The notes beneath the pieces were generated by a model, which saw only the letters and a program-made list of their open reading frames with translations, did not search any database and was not told the origin of the DNA. A stretch of DNA of 64,000 nucleotides from Wuchereria bancrofti (taxonomy: Eukaryota > Nematoda > Chromadorea > Rhabditida > Onchocercidae): assembly GCA_005281725.1 (NCBI GenBank), contig SSBO01000003.1, positions 2,469,824 through 2,533,823 of the forward strand. The letters run 5' to 3'. Positions 1-13,108 of the stretch are shown here, piece by piece. The first letter of the stretch is position 1; the number at the start of each line of letters is the position of its first letter. Position numbers and translations under genes: made by a program.

Positions 1-2619
1 AATGTATGTTTTTATTCAATAAAATTATATAAATTTAATTTTGTTAGAAAATTTTCTTTAATGAAATTTAGAATAAAAAGCATTTGCTAACAGTAAGCAA
101 ATATTTTTAAAATTTCAAATGCGAATTACTTTCATGCAATTTGATATAGAAATCCAATTCAACGATCTGATAAATGAACAATAGTAATTCTGCAAACTGT
201 TCCAAACAGATTATTAAAAATTTCATATCTGAGATGATTGATGCTTTTTTAATATCAGCTGAAATTTTACTAATTTCAAATATTCAAACAATTACTGAGT
301 AAATAAATTTGAGCAAAAGTTGAAAATAAACAGGGAAAAATTGTAAATTGACGAAAACGAAATTGTAAACAAATATTTTTGTAATCATTTTTCTTTTCTA
401 ACATTAGAAATTTATTAATATTAGAAAATTTGCGGAACTTTAGAAAAAAAAAAGTTTCTTTCCTCTTTTCTTTTCTTTCTCAAAAGCAAATTTGTGTAAA
501 ATGCACAACTTACATCTATAGACATTTATATATATATATATGTATGAGATTTGCTTGTTGTACAAAAATATAAATTTCCGCCTTTTCTGATTGAACTAAA
601 GAAAAAGATCCAAAAATTTTTGAAGTATGAATTTAAGGAAGTAAATTTTAAAAAGGAAAAATATAAAAGAGAAGCAAATAAAAGAATGCTTTAAGTGTGT
701 TTTTGGATTATTTATTGAACGAAATTTTTAAATAATACATTACTTTACAATGAGGCAAAAAAAAAAAAGCTATCAAATTGATGAAGAAAAATATCAGCGC
801 AAAAGACCAGCTAAAATATATCTTCTCAAACGATATTCCCAAAGAAATCTCATTCGTTTTAATGACCTAAAAAAAAGATGTCAAAAATTTTTTACCAAAA
901 TATTACGAGAAAAAAAAAAGGAAAGAAATAAATGATTAAAATTCGAAGTATGTTATAATTTAAATGAGTTCGAAGAAAAAATTTTTATGAAAAATTTAAT
1001 TTGCTAAAGTTGAGGAGCATTCTAAACATAATTTCATTAACAAATAACTTCATTTCGAATAAGTACTATATATATATTAGAAATTAAAAAATTGAAGTGC
1101 AAGTTTTATTGCTAAGAATATTTTCATTGTTGTTAGCATAACTGATGGCAGTGATGAAAGTTATTTCAATAAGTCAAAAAATTAGTTTTAGAAAATTAAA
1201 AAATTAGGCGGCAAGTTTTATTATGTTAGTGAATTTTTTCTTTTTTCAGACTATTTTAAGATTGAAAAAATAAGAGAAGGAATATTTTAGATGTTAATTT
1301 GAGTGAAAAAAAAAACACAATCTATTTCTCTCTTTCTCTCTCTCTCTCAATAAATTCTATCTTTTTTTCAAAAATTTCAATTGAATGGAAGAGAAGTTAT
1401 CATAATGTCACATTTCAGTTAAAATATTTCCATTATTGAAATTCTCTTAAATGTACGCTTGAAAATACGTTCCGTTATGTACGGTCCTTAACAGAAATCA
1501 TCTTTACTAAACAATTAGATGAAATTTTATTTTACTCGAAATGTTATTTGTAATAATTATAATTGTGATAAAATATTTGTTAAAACATTTATCAGTTCAT
1601 AACATTACTATTTCATTTTAAATGAATAACAGAATCTAATATTATGTAATATTTTTAACTTATTAGGAAAATATAAACTCACGTATGAGACTGAGCCTGG
1701 CGCTCGAGCCATTCATTAGAAAAACGACGTAGAGAAATTTTCTGATTAATAAATGATTTGTTAATCCGAATAATCTGAAGTAATCTAAATAAATAAAATT
1801 TTGCAAAATGATGAAAATATTCAAATATATCACGTTTAATGCCGTGCATTTCATTTTTTTTTTACATGACGTAAAAAAAAAACAAAGAAAATGATAAATA
1901 ACGAAAATTAACTTTTGCGGAGTTTTGATTCCTTAAATTAGAGTTCATTTTTGAAATTACATAATGGAACAAATCTTGAAAACATAAGTTACTTTATCTT
2001 TTGATCATACTGTAAGACAAACAGAATATTTAACAATTAATTCTATTTATAGCTGAAAATATACTTCAACAGATAAAATGAAAAATTTTATATAATATAT
2101 TTAATTATCACCAAGCATTTTTGTGAAACCGATCAATGCTGTTAGGCATTACAAACATTTCAAAATAGCAGATTTTAAAATAGAATTAATTACATAAAAA
2201 ATAATAGTGTTTTTGAAAAATTAAGTTTTTTTTTTTAAACTGCTTAAACATTAAAGTTTTCCGAAAGAAGTGTCATTTATAAAAAAATTTGAATTAAAAG
2301 GATCAATTTAATGATAATGCTGCAGTTTAATTGGATTTATTTATTATAAGTTTAATGAATTGAAATATTAATCTTAGGTTAACATTTTGGGTAGGAATGT
2401 AAGAAAATTAAGTTCATTTGAACATTTCGAGGTATAAAATTTTAGAATTTATATATAAGGCAGTCTTAATGAAAAAACTTTAATTTATGATAAAGGTAAG
2501 ACAAATAAACAAAATTGATAGCGATAGAAGAATGATTATAAAAGTAACATAATTTGATATCTTTTAATGTAAGCCGATACTGAGATGTTTCAGTAAATGA
2601 ATTATAATTAAAAATTTTA

Positions 2620-2912
2620 ACTGATAAGATATAGGTTTTAGTTAACATATAATTAAAAAAAATAATTAAAAATTCTAACTGATAAGATAATGCATAGATA
2701 TTAATTAATTAATTCATTCATTCATTTATTATGCAGTGCCAATAATGATTCGATTTTTTGAAAGTTTGTCAGACTTAATCTTTTGATATTTTTATAACTA
2801 AATTCAGTGCTAGAATATATGTATTACTGATTTAGTCAATTTGTAACATTGATATGATTCTTATGATTATGATAAAAGTAACAAGATATGTTATAAGTAT
2901 TAACTGATAAGA
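2620..2912 (+). promoter_or_regulatory. Cluster of three ACTGATAAGA GATA-type sites
   Basis: The ten-base word ACTGATAAGA occurs at 2620-2629, 2678-2687 and 2903-2912, all on the plus strand. The first two lie in near-copies of a longer AT-rich segment (AAAAATT[T/C]TAACTGATAAGATA). Further GATAAG words lie near 3217, 3235 and 3270. The word fits the extended site known for intestinal GATA factors such as C. elegans ELT-2. No nearby gene is recognised, so a regulatory role is inference; local duplication could explain the repetition. Confidence 0.3.
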
Positions 2913-3723
2913 ATAAGAGAAATAATAATAGGAATAGAAGAATGATTATACAAGTATCATGATTTGACATTTGAAATTAAACATTTGTGAAGGAATGAAA
3001 GCGTTGTTAGCGGCATTGATATTAATTTAATGATGATTGGAGAAGGTCGGAAATATCAAAAAATTTAATAAAACATCTGGAAACAATCAGTACAGATAAA
3101 AACAGCTTTAACAATTTGTACATATGCACTAAAAAATTATCATTTCCATCCTATATTACTAAATCGGTTATAAGAATTTCAAAATTTTAATCTGAAGAAA
3201 GGGATGATCAATGAATGATAAGAATTGTAATAATGATAAGAATGATTGTAATTGGTGATAGATAGGAAAAGATAAGTTAGCATATGTGGCTAATTATGTT
3301 TTTAATTGAAGGTTACTGGATATTCGAAATGTTGTAATAATGGACGAAGTGTAAAAAAGAACTTCCGGATTGCGAAAAATTAAAGTAAGCAAAGAAAAGC
3401 AGCGAATGAGCCAAATATTTATTGGGCCAGAAAATTATTGATATCAAATTTTGATTGCTTGGCATAACTAACTTTAACAGAAATGTCATATATAGTTTTG
3501 AATTAACTTTAACAGAAATATATGCCAGTTACTAAGAAACTTCTTAACTTTATCCACATCTTCCTCTCTCTCTTTTTCTTTTTCCCTCTCTCTACTATTC
3601 CATTCCTTTTCCGCTTGCTTCAATCAAAGCTTTTAATCAAGAAAAAAGTTTTTTTTTTCTCCCATTCTTATAAAAGCAAAAAAAAAAATTCGACATTTTT
3701 TCTCTCCACTCTTCAAATAGAAC

Positions 3724-3788
3724 TTGAAATTTTATCAAATTTAATTTTTTGAGTAGAAGTTGAAATTTTACCAAATTTAATTTTTTGA
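3724..3788. repeat. Two-copy tandem duplication, period about 36 bp
   Basis: A 29-base segment beginning TTGAAATTTTA and ending TTAATTTTTTGA occurs at 3724-3752 and again at 3760-3788 with one substitution (TATC versus TACC). A short spacer separates the copies. It is probably a replication-slippage product. Confidence 0.6.
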
Positions 3789-4415
3789 AAAAAAAAGACT
3801 AATGTGATATGAAATACAAATGAAAAAATGATGGGATATTTCTAATCAACAAAAAATGCTCCATCAAATAATCAAGAGAATATGAATTAATATAATTGTT
3901 AAATTAGACAATCGGAATAATAAAATTCAACATCCAATACAATTTGTCTTTTGCAACTTTACTTAGCGAATAAGTTTTAATATCAAAATTAAGCTTATAA
4001 TTTCAAACTCAATGTACCTATGAAATTATTTTATTTACTTTTATTTAAAAAGAAACAATAATTTGTTTGTTAAAGGTTTGTAAAAAAAAGCAGCAAAAAA
4101 ATATTTTTAATGCACTTTTAATACATATTTAAAGAATGAAAATTTGAATTGTTTTGAGAATAAATTTGGCCAAAATTAATTTTAACTAATTTAATAGTTA
4201 TGGCAAATTTGATAAATAAACGAACTAATTTGATAATAATTCATAATCATAATAGAATATCAGGTTATCATAAAGTGATATCCGTTCCAAATTGCTTTCA
4301 ATTTTCTTTGAAAATGGAAAAGGAAATACATAAGCCATAAAACATTAGAGATCTATGATTTTTCTTTCCTTTTTTCTCATTCAATTTCTTATTATTTTTC
4401 TCATTTTTTTATTTA

Positions 4416-4746
4416 GGAATAACTTCCGAAATAAATAATCATTACTGATTGGGAATAACTTATCGAAATAAATAATCATTACTGATTGGGAATAACTTAT
4501 CGAAATAAATAATCATTACTGATTGGGAATAACTTATCGAAATAAATAATCATTACTGATTGGGAATAACTTATCGAAATAAATAATCATTACTGATTGG
4601 GAATAACTTATCGAAATAAATAATCATTACTGATTGGGAATAACTTATCGAAATAAATAATCATTACTGATTGGGAATAACATATCGAAATAAATAATCA
4701 TTACTGATTGGGAATAACTTATCGAAATAAATAATCATTACTGAAT
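4416..4746. repeat. Minisatellite, 37-bp unit, about 9 copies
   Basis: Head-to-tail copies of a 37-base unit (AATAACTTATCGAAATAAAT, then AATCATTACTGATTGGG) run from about 4416 to 4746. Most copies are identical. The first copy reads CTTCCG instead of CTTATCG, and the copy near 4680 reads CATATCG. The array ends abruptly in CATTACTGAATTT. High identity suggests recent expansion or homogenisation. It is not a CRISPR array: there are no unique spacers. Confidence 0.95.
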
Positions 4747-7700
4747 TTATGGACAGAACCAAATCTTCAGCTTATATTTTTCACAATTTTCATTAATACA
4801 CATATTTTTGTTTTTAAATCAAATATTCTCATCATTAGCATTCAAAAAGTTGTATAAACAAAATATAAAACACTGCAAGGAATGATTAGCATTTGATCAA
4901 TAACAAGAGTAATTAAATTTATAACTTAAGTGTTATGAACAAATATATACTTAAACTTTACTACACATAAAAACAATTCTATTTGATATTGCGAATATTT
5001 AAAATTACTTTAACACTATTTTGCTATCAAATGAACTCTTTTTTTTTGATTTAAAATAAAATTTGATGAGAAAAAAAAAGATAATGCATTAATATTTAAC
5101 ATAAATATTAGTCTTTTTTGATATTACTTAGAGAAATTAATTCAAGATATTATAAATTTTTTAATTGCAGCAAATTAATTAGAAAATTAAATTTAAATTG
5201 CAAAATAATTACTCAATGCAAAGCAATTAAATTTTATCAGTAAATGAATCTTTTGAATCTTTTAATATACAAATGTTATCTATTACACTTTTTACTTATA
5301 TCAGTTTTCAATTTCAAATGATAACATAAATTCATCAGTGAAAGATTTCATCGAATTTTTTTTGATATTTTAAAATTTCAAAAATTATCAGATTTAAAAA
5401 CAAATATCAAATATAGCTGAAATATTTCTATCAATTTTAATAATGCTTAGCACATGCATAAAGCGATCTAAGATTTAACAATTGCAGATTAATGAAGAAT
5501 TCAGATTTCAAATTATGGAAATAAGAACCTCACTAAAGCACTAATCAGTAAATGTTGTTAACTTCACACTTGGAATTCTGTTAGTCTTAATTAAATGATT
5601 TTTTTTAATAGAAATAATCAATTGAATTATAATTGAATTATCAATTGAATTATATTTTGAAAAATTATTGCACAAAGTACATTTGAGATTCTTACATTTT
5701 TTGTTTGCTTTTTTGATTGAATTTTTTAAGAAATAATTATTAAATTAGCATAAAGAATAAAATTACTATTGAAACGTATATGCTTAAATTTAACTAACGA
5801 AAGAGAGTCAAAAATTTGTGAAAATTGTACGAAATAAACTTAAAAGAATTTCTCACTTTTATAACTCCTTCGATTGAAAAACTGCTTAGCTCATTTTCAA
5901 AAATTGCAGGAAGAAAATTTTGTTACTTTAAAATTCTTAATTAAATTTGATCTTTCAGATAGAATATATTCAAATTTTGGTGACAAGAAGATCCGAATTG
6001 TTTACAAATGAAAAACCAGCTTTCTGAACGACATTTTTTTGATGTAATATTGTTTTTTAATATATCAAATTTTGAAATTTTTTTAACTGATGAAATTATT
6101 AGCAGAACATTTATATGCTTTAAAATTTGTAAAATTATTAATGGTAACAATGTATCGTATAAAATATCATTTAATGGTAATGATAGTATCATTCATCAAA
6201 ATTGATCAGAAAGTATAATTTCAAATTTTAACACAGTTTAATATATTTTTACAAAAAAATAAATAAATAAAATAAATTTTGAAAGATTTATCTGTTGAAT
6301 GCTATGCAAAAATAAAAGCGTATGACAAATGTCTAAAGCATTATGCAAACAGTTCATTTGAATACCTTTTTTATATCATAAATTTCATTTAATTAAATTA
6401 GAAAATAAATTTAATCTAACTTATTAACAATACATCCCATTAATAGATATTATTTGTATCGTTGATATAATTATTCAATTCTTAATAATCTAATAAATTT
6501 AATGAATAAAATATGCAAATAAAGATAAAAGTTCTTTCATAATATCAACAATATATGCAAAATATTGTTGCACACTTTTCTTCTTCGTTTTGCTTCAGAA
6601 TATTAAATGATTGTTTGATGGAATTTAGGAATAAAATTTAACATTTGATGAATAAAGCAACACTTTGGAGCATATTTAAGAGAATAATTGTCATTTTAGA
6701 AAGAGCAAAAAAAAAAAAAAAAAAAACATAAACACATCAAAAGATTTATTATTACTTCTTTTTTACTTCTTGTTTATTTTTTCCTCTTCTTTTAACTCAA
6801 CAATTTTTTAACTGTGACATTTTTAATTCAAAAAGCAAACAAGAAATTCACTGAATCAATAATTTCTTTTTGCGTTTTTCAATAATCGCATTCCTCAATA
6901 TCTAACAAATGTTTCTGGATATTATTTGTCATGAAATTTTTTCAAATTGGCATGTTTATATTATTCAAAAAAAAAAAACACTTGAAAAAAGTTTACGTAT
7001 AAATTTGTTCAAAAATTTTTTGCTTTGATCAATTCCCAAAAATTTTGAAATATTTTGTAACGAATTTTGTACGAAAATTTTCATTGTAAATTATTTCATA
7101 TTTCTAATTAAATGAAAAGAAAAGAGAGAAAGAAAGAGAAAAAAAAACTTATTTTTGATTAGAATTTGACTTTAAACAATAAGTTATTTGAATTCGAATT
7201 AAAATATAAATCAATTCGTAAAATAAGCACTCAAAAAATTCATTCAAAAATCTTTAATTTAAAATTTTTGTACGTTAATAATTTAACCGTTTTGAGTTGA
7301 ATATAAAAAAGATAAAATTAAGATTTTGAAGATTTTATGTATGTGTTTATGTAGTAATATTTTATGTATTTAGTTCAGTTATTCTTCCTTCTGATAAGAC
7401 AGGTAAACTTATCATCAGTCAGGTATACTCTTCAGCAATAATTATTTTATTCAATTAGATCAGTTTTGATTCTGCTAGATCAGTTAGCACATGACCATGC
7501 AGAAGAAGTTTGGATAAGATATTAATGAAATTTGTTATTCAGCTTAGTCAAATATAGTTTGGAATTTGTGTTACCAAAAATGATACATAATTGATAAGTA
7601 ACAAATTAGTGATTACAGGCTGTTAAATTTTTGAAGATTAATAAAAGCTCATATTCTGCAAAATTTTCTAGAGAGAAAAATGATTTTTTTCTAAATGGTT

Positions 7701-10146
7701 GATTTTTTTTCAAAAGAAAAAATCTAAGTCTATGAAAAAATTTCAGAAAACAACTAAAACAATAATTGAAAATATTTTTAATATGGTTGATTAAATTGAA
7801 AAATTTTTCTGTTTAAAAAGCAAAATGATAACATTGTCATGCAATTTTTACGCTTATCTGCTAATTAAAACTTTTGAATCAAAATTTAGAAATGTAAAAA
7901 ATTCACTTCAAAATATGATTATTTAAGTTTTTACAGATTATTTGAATTTTTTTTTTATTATTCATATGATTATCTAATATCTTAAAAATAATCTACGATA
8001 TGATCCAGCTAAAAAAGTATAAATTCAAAAAAAAACAAATGATAGTTATTAAGCGAACTTTCTTTCAATTTTTGAACTCTTGCAAAAGTAATTTTAATAC
8101 TTCATTGATATGCTATCACCTTTTTATGCTATATAAAAATTAGATTTACTTAATTTTTTGCAGTAAAAAGAGGAAAAAGTGAATATTTGAAAAGAATAGA
8201 ATGAGTAAACAGTTGGCAGTAGTTGTGCTTTTCTTATTTTCATACATACATACCCATATTTGTCACGATGAAGGGCTATTATTCAATTTTCAATTGAATT
8301 ACCTATGCCTTACACATGATTCAAGAGCTTAATAGAGCATTAGTCTTAAAGGCAGTAAGCAATAGGCTTCTTTAAATTTTCAACCAGATGGGCTTGACAT
8401 TAGCTTTAAGTACCCTTGTATTGGTGATCCCTCCTATTTACAGCATACTGCTAAATTTCGCCATAAGCTTTTCCTCCATATCAACTTCTTCATTTTTATT
8501 GCTGCTTTTTAAGTGGAAATAAAATAAAAAAAAAAAAAATGATGACAGTTGACGCTGGAAGTAAAAAAAAAAAATTCACAAACATTTCATTTATTTGCGT
8601 AAAATTCTCAAGTTTTTTTTATAACAAATCTTGCCTAAAATTAGATTAGGAAAAGAAATCATAGTAATAAATGAAACAGCAAATGACAAAATGGAAAATT
8701 TTGAATAAGAAAAAAAGAATTTATGGATGAAAAATTTAGAATAATTTTTTTGGACAAGCAATACGGAACTTCTTTTTTTGGCTGTAAAATTTCATTCAAC
8801 AAAAATGATGCACTTTTTTTCTTTTTTTTTTTTTTGTTGTTGCTTTTGGCAATCATCATGTTCCATAAATTACTTATAGGCGTATTTCCAAGAAAGAAAA
8901 AAAAGCAAAGAAAACTTCATTTTCAATTCAACAAAAATCATTGCATCAATCAATTCCATGGAGGAAATGTCTTCTTCCATTTTCTGTTTTTTACGATGAA
9001 ACAAAAAAGGGAAGAAAAAAAGCGAAAAAAAAAGAAGTATAAAAGAAATACAATTACATTTGGAATTGGCGAAAAGTTCACAGTAAATAAGAGATTATTA
9101 TCCAAATATTCACTTCACACTTTCTATTTCTTTTTTTTTTTCATCTTTAAGATTAAAATTATTTGTTGAAGATGCAAATTTCTACTTCCATTATACATAT
9201 AATATTGCTGTTTCGAATTAATTACACCAAAACATTCGCATTAATACTTAAAATCATAAATGGAAGGGATCGACTAATTTTTTAGCGAACCATTAAAAAT
9301 TTTCGGTAATATAATATCTGAAAGATTCTACGGTAATAGATGAATCGCTCTGCTTTATTACTATTTTATTTATGATAAACGGTAGGAACATAAACGAAAT
9401 CATCATTTGGACTTTAAAGTATAAAAAGCTTCAATTTACTACCAATTCAAGGCAGGCAGAAAATTAAGAAATACACTTAAGAGGTCAACAAAAGCAAAAG
9501 TATTTTTCTACACCAACAATATTTTGTATTGTCTGCTTTAAATGAACAACTAATAAAGATTTGTTCTTTGATGGTATCTTTCCTAGTTTCTAAAATTTAT
9601 TGTAAAAACATGAAAAGTATTAACAAAACATTGAAAAAAAAAAAGAGAAGTGACAATATTAATACAAATGCAAATACAATTAACATATTTCAAGACAAAT
9701 AGAACGGAAATTTCAATGCAAAAAAATCAAACATATTTAACATACTTTCTGAGCAAATTGTTCAAATGCGGAAAAATGAGAAATAGGAGCAAGAAGGCAA
9801 GAAGTCAATTTAAATCAATGACTCTGTTTGACAAAAATTCACGTAAAGCAGATAAGTAGCTTCACAAACAAATTTGTAAACCATAAACCAAAAGATTGAG
9901 TTATACGGAGCTTATCAACTAATGGCAGTTTTTTAGCTTCCATTACATGTCAAACATATCTTTCATCAGATTTTTGTAATTAAAACAAGCAATATTTACT
10001 CAAAATATTGGAAGAAAAAAGAACCATTAAAAAAAATCATTGAATAAAATATAAGAAAATATGTCGCATCCATTTGCCTGAAGAGCAGGTTCAATTTACA
10101 AACAAGGAACAAATAGATACGAAAAATATTGAAAGTGGAAATTTGT

Positions 10147-10990
10147 TTATCGCTTATTCCACGATTTAGCGCCACCACGCCCACCACTTCTCGCAGGATG
10201 TCGACCACATGGTCCACCTCTTCCCGAATTTCGACCGCGTCCACCGCGAACTGCGACACTCTGACTATGTGCTTGATCGGGAGTTTTACGTGTTTTCTTT
10301 CTTTGTTGTGGAACATCAATCATCAGTGCATCCAAGTTCAAATTTTTTGGAAAAATTACGTATCGTATGTTATTTCCTGAAGAAGAAAGGAAAACTCCAT
10401 GATCCGGAAAAAATCAAAGTACCGCCTGCCTCATTCACTCCAAAGCTACTTAACTCAACCGCCTTTATCCTGAGGCCTAGGCTGAAATAATGAATATCAC
10501 TCTGGCAACTGCCAGAATAGTATACATTAGAGATTTTTGAGCTTTCTACATCTTTTACAAAATCCAAGCAGATTCCGTAAACACCGCAATCTTATGCACA
10601 TTTACAAGACCCAACCAAAGTTGATAAACTTGTGTATATAACACAAATATTTGAAGAATTTGTTACTGGCCCGCTTTTGTTTCACTTAGTTAATAATTTT
10701 CCTACGTAACTTAATGCTATGTAAATCTGATTTGTATTTTAAGCTTTTATACCCACCAGTATCACTCACCATTATCGTTTCTTAATAATCTCTATTGTAA
10801 ATGTACCTCTAATTGAAACTGCATCCATAGAAACAGGTTTCTCACTTTTTAACGTCATTGCAACACGATTTAAATGGAAATTCATTGCTAGATCAACACT
10901 GCTAACATAACCCATCACCACCGTACCATTTTTTAGTTCTATTGTGACAAATTTATCATGTAATCTCATCAAAAAACGCATCAACATCAT
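10147..10990 (-). CDS. Divergent SmD1-like snRNP core protein (tandem paralogue)
   Basis: Two exons, 10807-10990 and 10147-10376, joined by a 430-bp GT-AG intron, encode 137 aa. The start is the ATG at 10990; a TTTCAG acceptor ends 1 nt before it, the same arrangement as in the neighbouring SmD1 gene, and may be a trans-splice or 5' UTR acceptor. Residues 1-80 form an Sm fold: Sm1 with VTIELKNGT and AMNFHL, Sm2 with SIRGNNIRY. The RNA-contact residues expected in SmD1 (MN-HL and RG) are kept. About 60% of the first 62 residues match the canonical paralogue, and the intron splits the same Gly codon. The C-terminal tail is longer and poorer in RG repeats ([17 protein letters not shown]), with a Lys/Gln/Thr insert before it. 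The family assembles the heptameric Sm ring on U1, U2, U4 and U5 snRNAs in the spliceosome. The intact frame argues against a pseudogene; whether it replaces SmD1 in some snRNP or has lost that role is open. Confidence 0.88.
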
Positions 10991-12170
10991 ACTGAAATCT
11001 GAAATGAAACAGATACAAAGACCACAGAAATTTGTAATGACCACGTTCCCACGAAAACGCAAAACATGTGAACCTCTCCTGATTCCAAATTAAAAACAAC
11101 GGTTTTCGAACAAATCAAGTACGAAATACTTCATCTTTCATTCATAAACTGTATTTAGGGTTATTCGAGGAATCTATTTTTAGCAGGACAATAGCACTCT
11201 CCCAGCACCACTCTGTAATTTATTGTATCACGAACAAAATTAAAGGAAAACCATTAATTCAACTGATGGCCATCTTTCTGTAACTTGAAGCATAATCACA
11301 TTACTTCCGCCTTAGAAGACAGATCGTCACGTATACAACGGTTAGAATCTACCGTTAATACGGGAGATAACAGACTTTAACAACCTACAACTTCATTACC
11401 GCTGACTACGAAACACTTGCCTCATTAAATCAGAGAGAAATCACTCTGTTATTAAATATGAATGTTCGTCGAATGTTAATGTCAACTTTAAAGTAGTATA
11501 CATCCATAGCTATTTTAAAATGGAATGGCTAAGCAGTGGTAATGTCTTCTTGTTTGTTTCACGCCATCCGAAAATATAACTTACTTCTTGACATAACTTA
11601 CTTCTTCCACCTCCGTATAAGCAAGGAATAGATGATCACGTTCGATGTCCTAGGAGCAAATTTTAATAGAGATCATAAAAAGTAACAACAATGGACTGCA
11701 AGGATAAGAATGCTACAAAATAAATCTGAACAATGTGGATAACACGCATACAAATTTCAAAAAAGTGACATAAAATTTTCAGCTGAAAAGCTTTCCAGCG
11801 AAACATAAAATACATTTATGATTTCCAGCATATTTCAAAAAATGAAACAATTTTCCAAATTTGAAAAGTATGAGAATAACTTACTCAACTGACGAATAAA
11901 ATTGAACTACGTGCCTAGCTTCTGCTTACAGCATCATAACATAACTCATAACTGTTCTGCACCTGATTGGTAATTTATTCCTTTACACAGCCATTAAAAG
12001 AAGTGAGACAGAGGAACATGAAGTAAAGTACTTCTATAATCACTGTAAGTAAAATAAACTGCATCATGAAGAATGATATTGAAAAAGGATGTAACAAATA
12101 ATTTCTGTTTCATTCTATCTGCATAAAATTCAACGCACAAAAGATAAAGCATATTAATAGCCGCAAAAAT

Positions 12171-13108
12171 TTATCGCCCACCCCTGAAACCACCACGACC
12201 ACGAGGCCCACCTCTACCACGGCCACGTCCTCGTCCACCACGACTCGGCGCAGTTCGACCACGTCCTCCACGTGCCGGCTTTTTGCGAGGTTCATCATCA
12301 ACCAATAATGTATCCAAAGGAATTGTGTCAGGTAAAATTATGTACCGGATGTTATTTCCTAAAAAACATCCTTTGATAGTTATTAATAGTTTGAAAAATA
12401 AATCTCAAATAAGTTCATTAACCAACCAGCTTATCCAGATTACTCTGAATTTATCACAACGACCCAATATTTCAATGGAACTCAAAAGTTCGACTGAAAT
12501 ATCAGAATAACGTTGTTATTCTGACGATATAAAACAAGTCCTCATGATAATAAATAGAAAAGATCCTCTCTCTCATGTTTTATACTCTGAAAGAGTAATA
12601 CTAATAAACCATCTTCTAAAGCAGAGGATCGCTCAATTATTAAGGAAGTTGCGCTTATCATTCGAATCTGCGGTATATATTCGCTGGAATCACCCGATAA
12701 CCTCATAGGGCATACTGCTCGCACAAATAAAAAACTACTTGAAAAGGTTGAAGATATAAGTACTGAAAAATTTTAGCATATGCATCCAAACAGTATTTTT
12801 ATGCATGCTTGTACTGAAATTAGATTCCCAGGAACTTATCCATGCTGTGTATTCTATCATACATTTACAGTACAACACTTAAACAGATAGCAGGGCACTT
12901 AATGCTAAGAAATCATAAATTAACCTCTGATGGATAGTGAATCTAGGGAAACGGGTTCTCTATTCTTGAGTGTCATTTTGACGGTCCGTAAATGGGTATT
13001 CATTGCTACGTCGACGCCAACAATGGTACCTGTTACCAGCGTACCATTCTTCAATTCTATTGTTACACTTTCGTGGGCCAGTTTCATCAAAAAACGCACC
13101 AGCTTCAT
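12171..13108 (-). CDS. SNRPD1: Small nuclear ribonucleoprotein Sm D1
   Basis: Two exons, 12925-13108 and 12171-12358, encode 123 aa (human SmD1 is 119). The start [10 protein letters not shown] matches the family exactly and is preceded by a TAGACTGCAG acceptor 1 nt upstream of the ATG. Residues 1-80 are the Sm fold with [16 protein letters not shown] and LSIRGNNIRY. Residues 90-123 are an RG/GRG-rich tail, in relatives a target of symmetric arginine dimethylation and a contact for SMN. SmD1 pairs with SmD2 in the Sm heptamer of spliceosomal snRNPs, assembled in the cytoplasm and working in the nucleus; in nematodes SL RNPs carry Sm proteins too. The divergent paralogue lies 1.2 kb downstream on the same strand, close enough that a nematode operon is possible but unproven. 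The SR-factor gene is transcribed divergently 1.3 kb away. Confidence 0.96.

Larger units (their letters stand above)
1..10146. other. AT-rich gene-poor region
   Basis: About 10 kb with no gene I can support. Open frames are short (at most 148 codons) and low-complexity, dominated by Lys, Asn, Ile and Phe from poly-A and poly-T tracts. None shows a domain or links by splice signals to a second homologous block. The stretch holds the minisatellite, the local duplication and the GATA-site cluster listed separately. It could be intergenic DNA or a long intron of a gene off the left edge. Confidence 0.6.

Noticed and set aside
750..935. Lys/Arg-rich 61-codon frame
   Set aside because: Short, driven by poly-A tracts, isolated; basic composition is expected by chance in such DNA.
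4416..4746. Possible CRISPR array
   Set aside because: Whole 37-bp unit repeats with no unique spacers, and the context is a eukaryotic genome; it is a minisatellite.
8723..9169. 148-codon open frame on plus strand
   Set aside because: Composed of poly-Phe, poly-Lys and Leu runs from T- and A-tracts; no domain, no splice partners.
12110..12301. Minus-strand frame rich in Val/Glu at the SmD1 locus
   Set aside because: It is an out-of-frame reading of the RG-repeat exon of SmD1.
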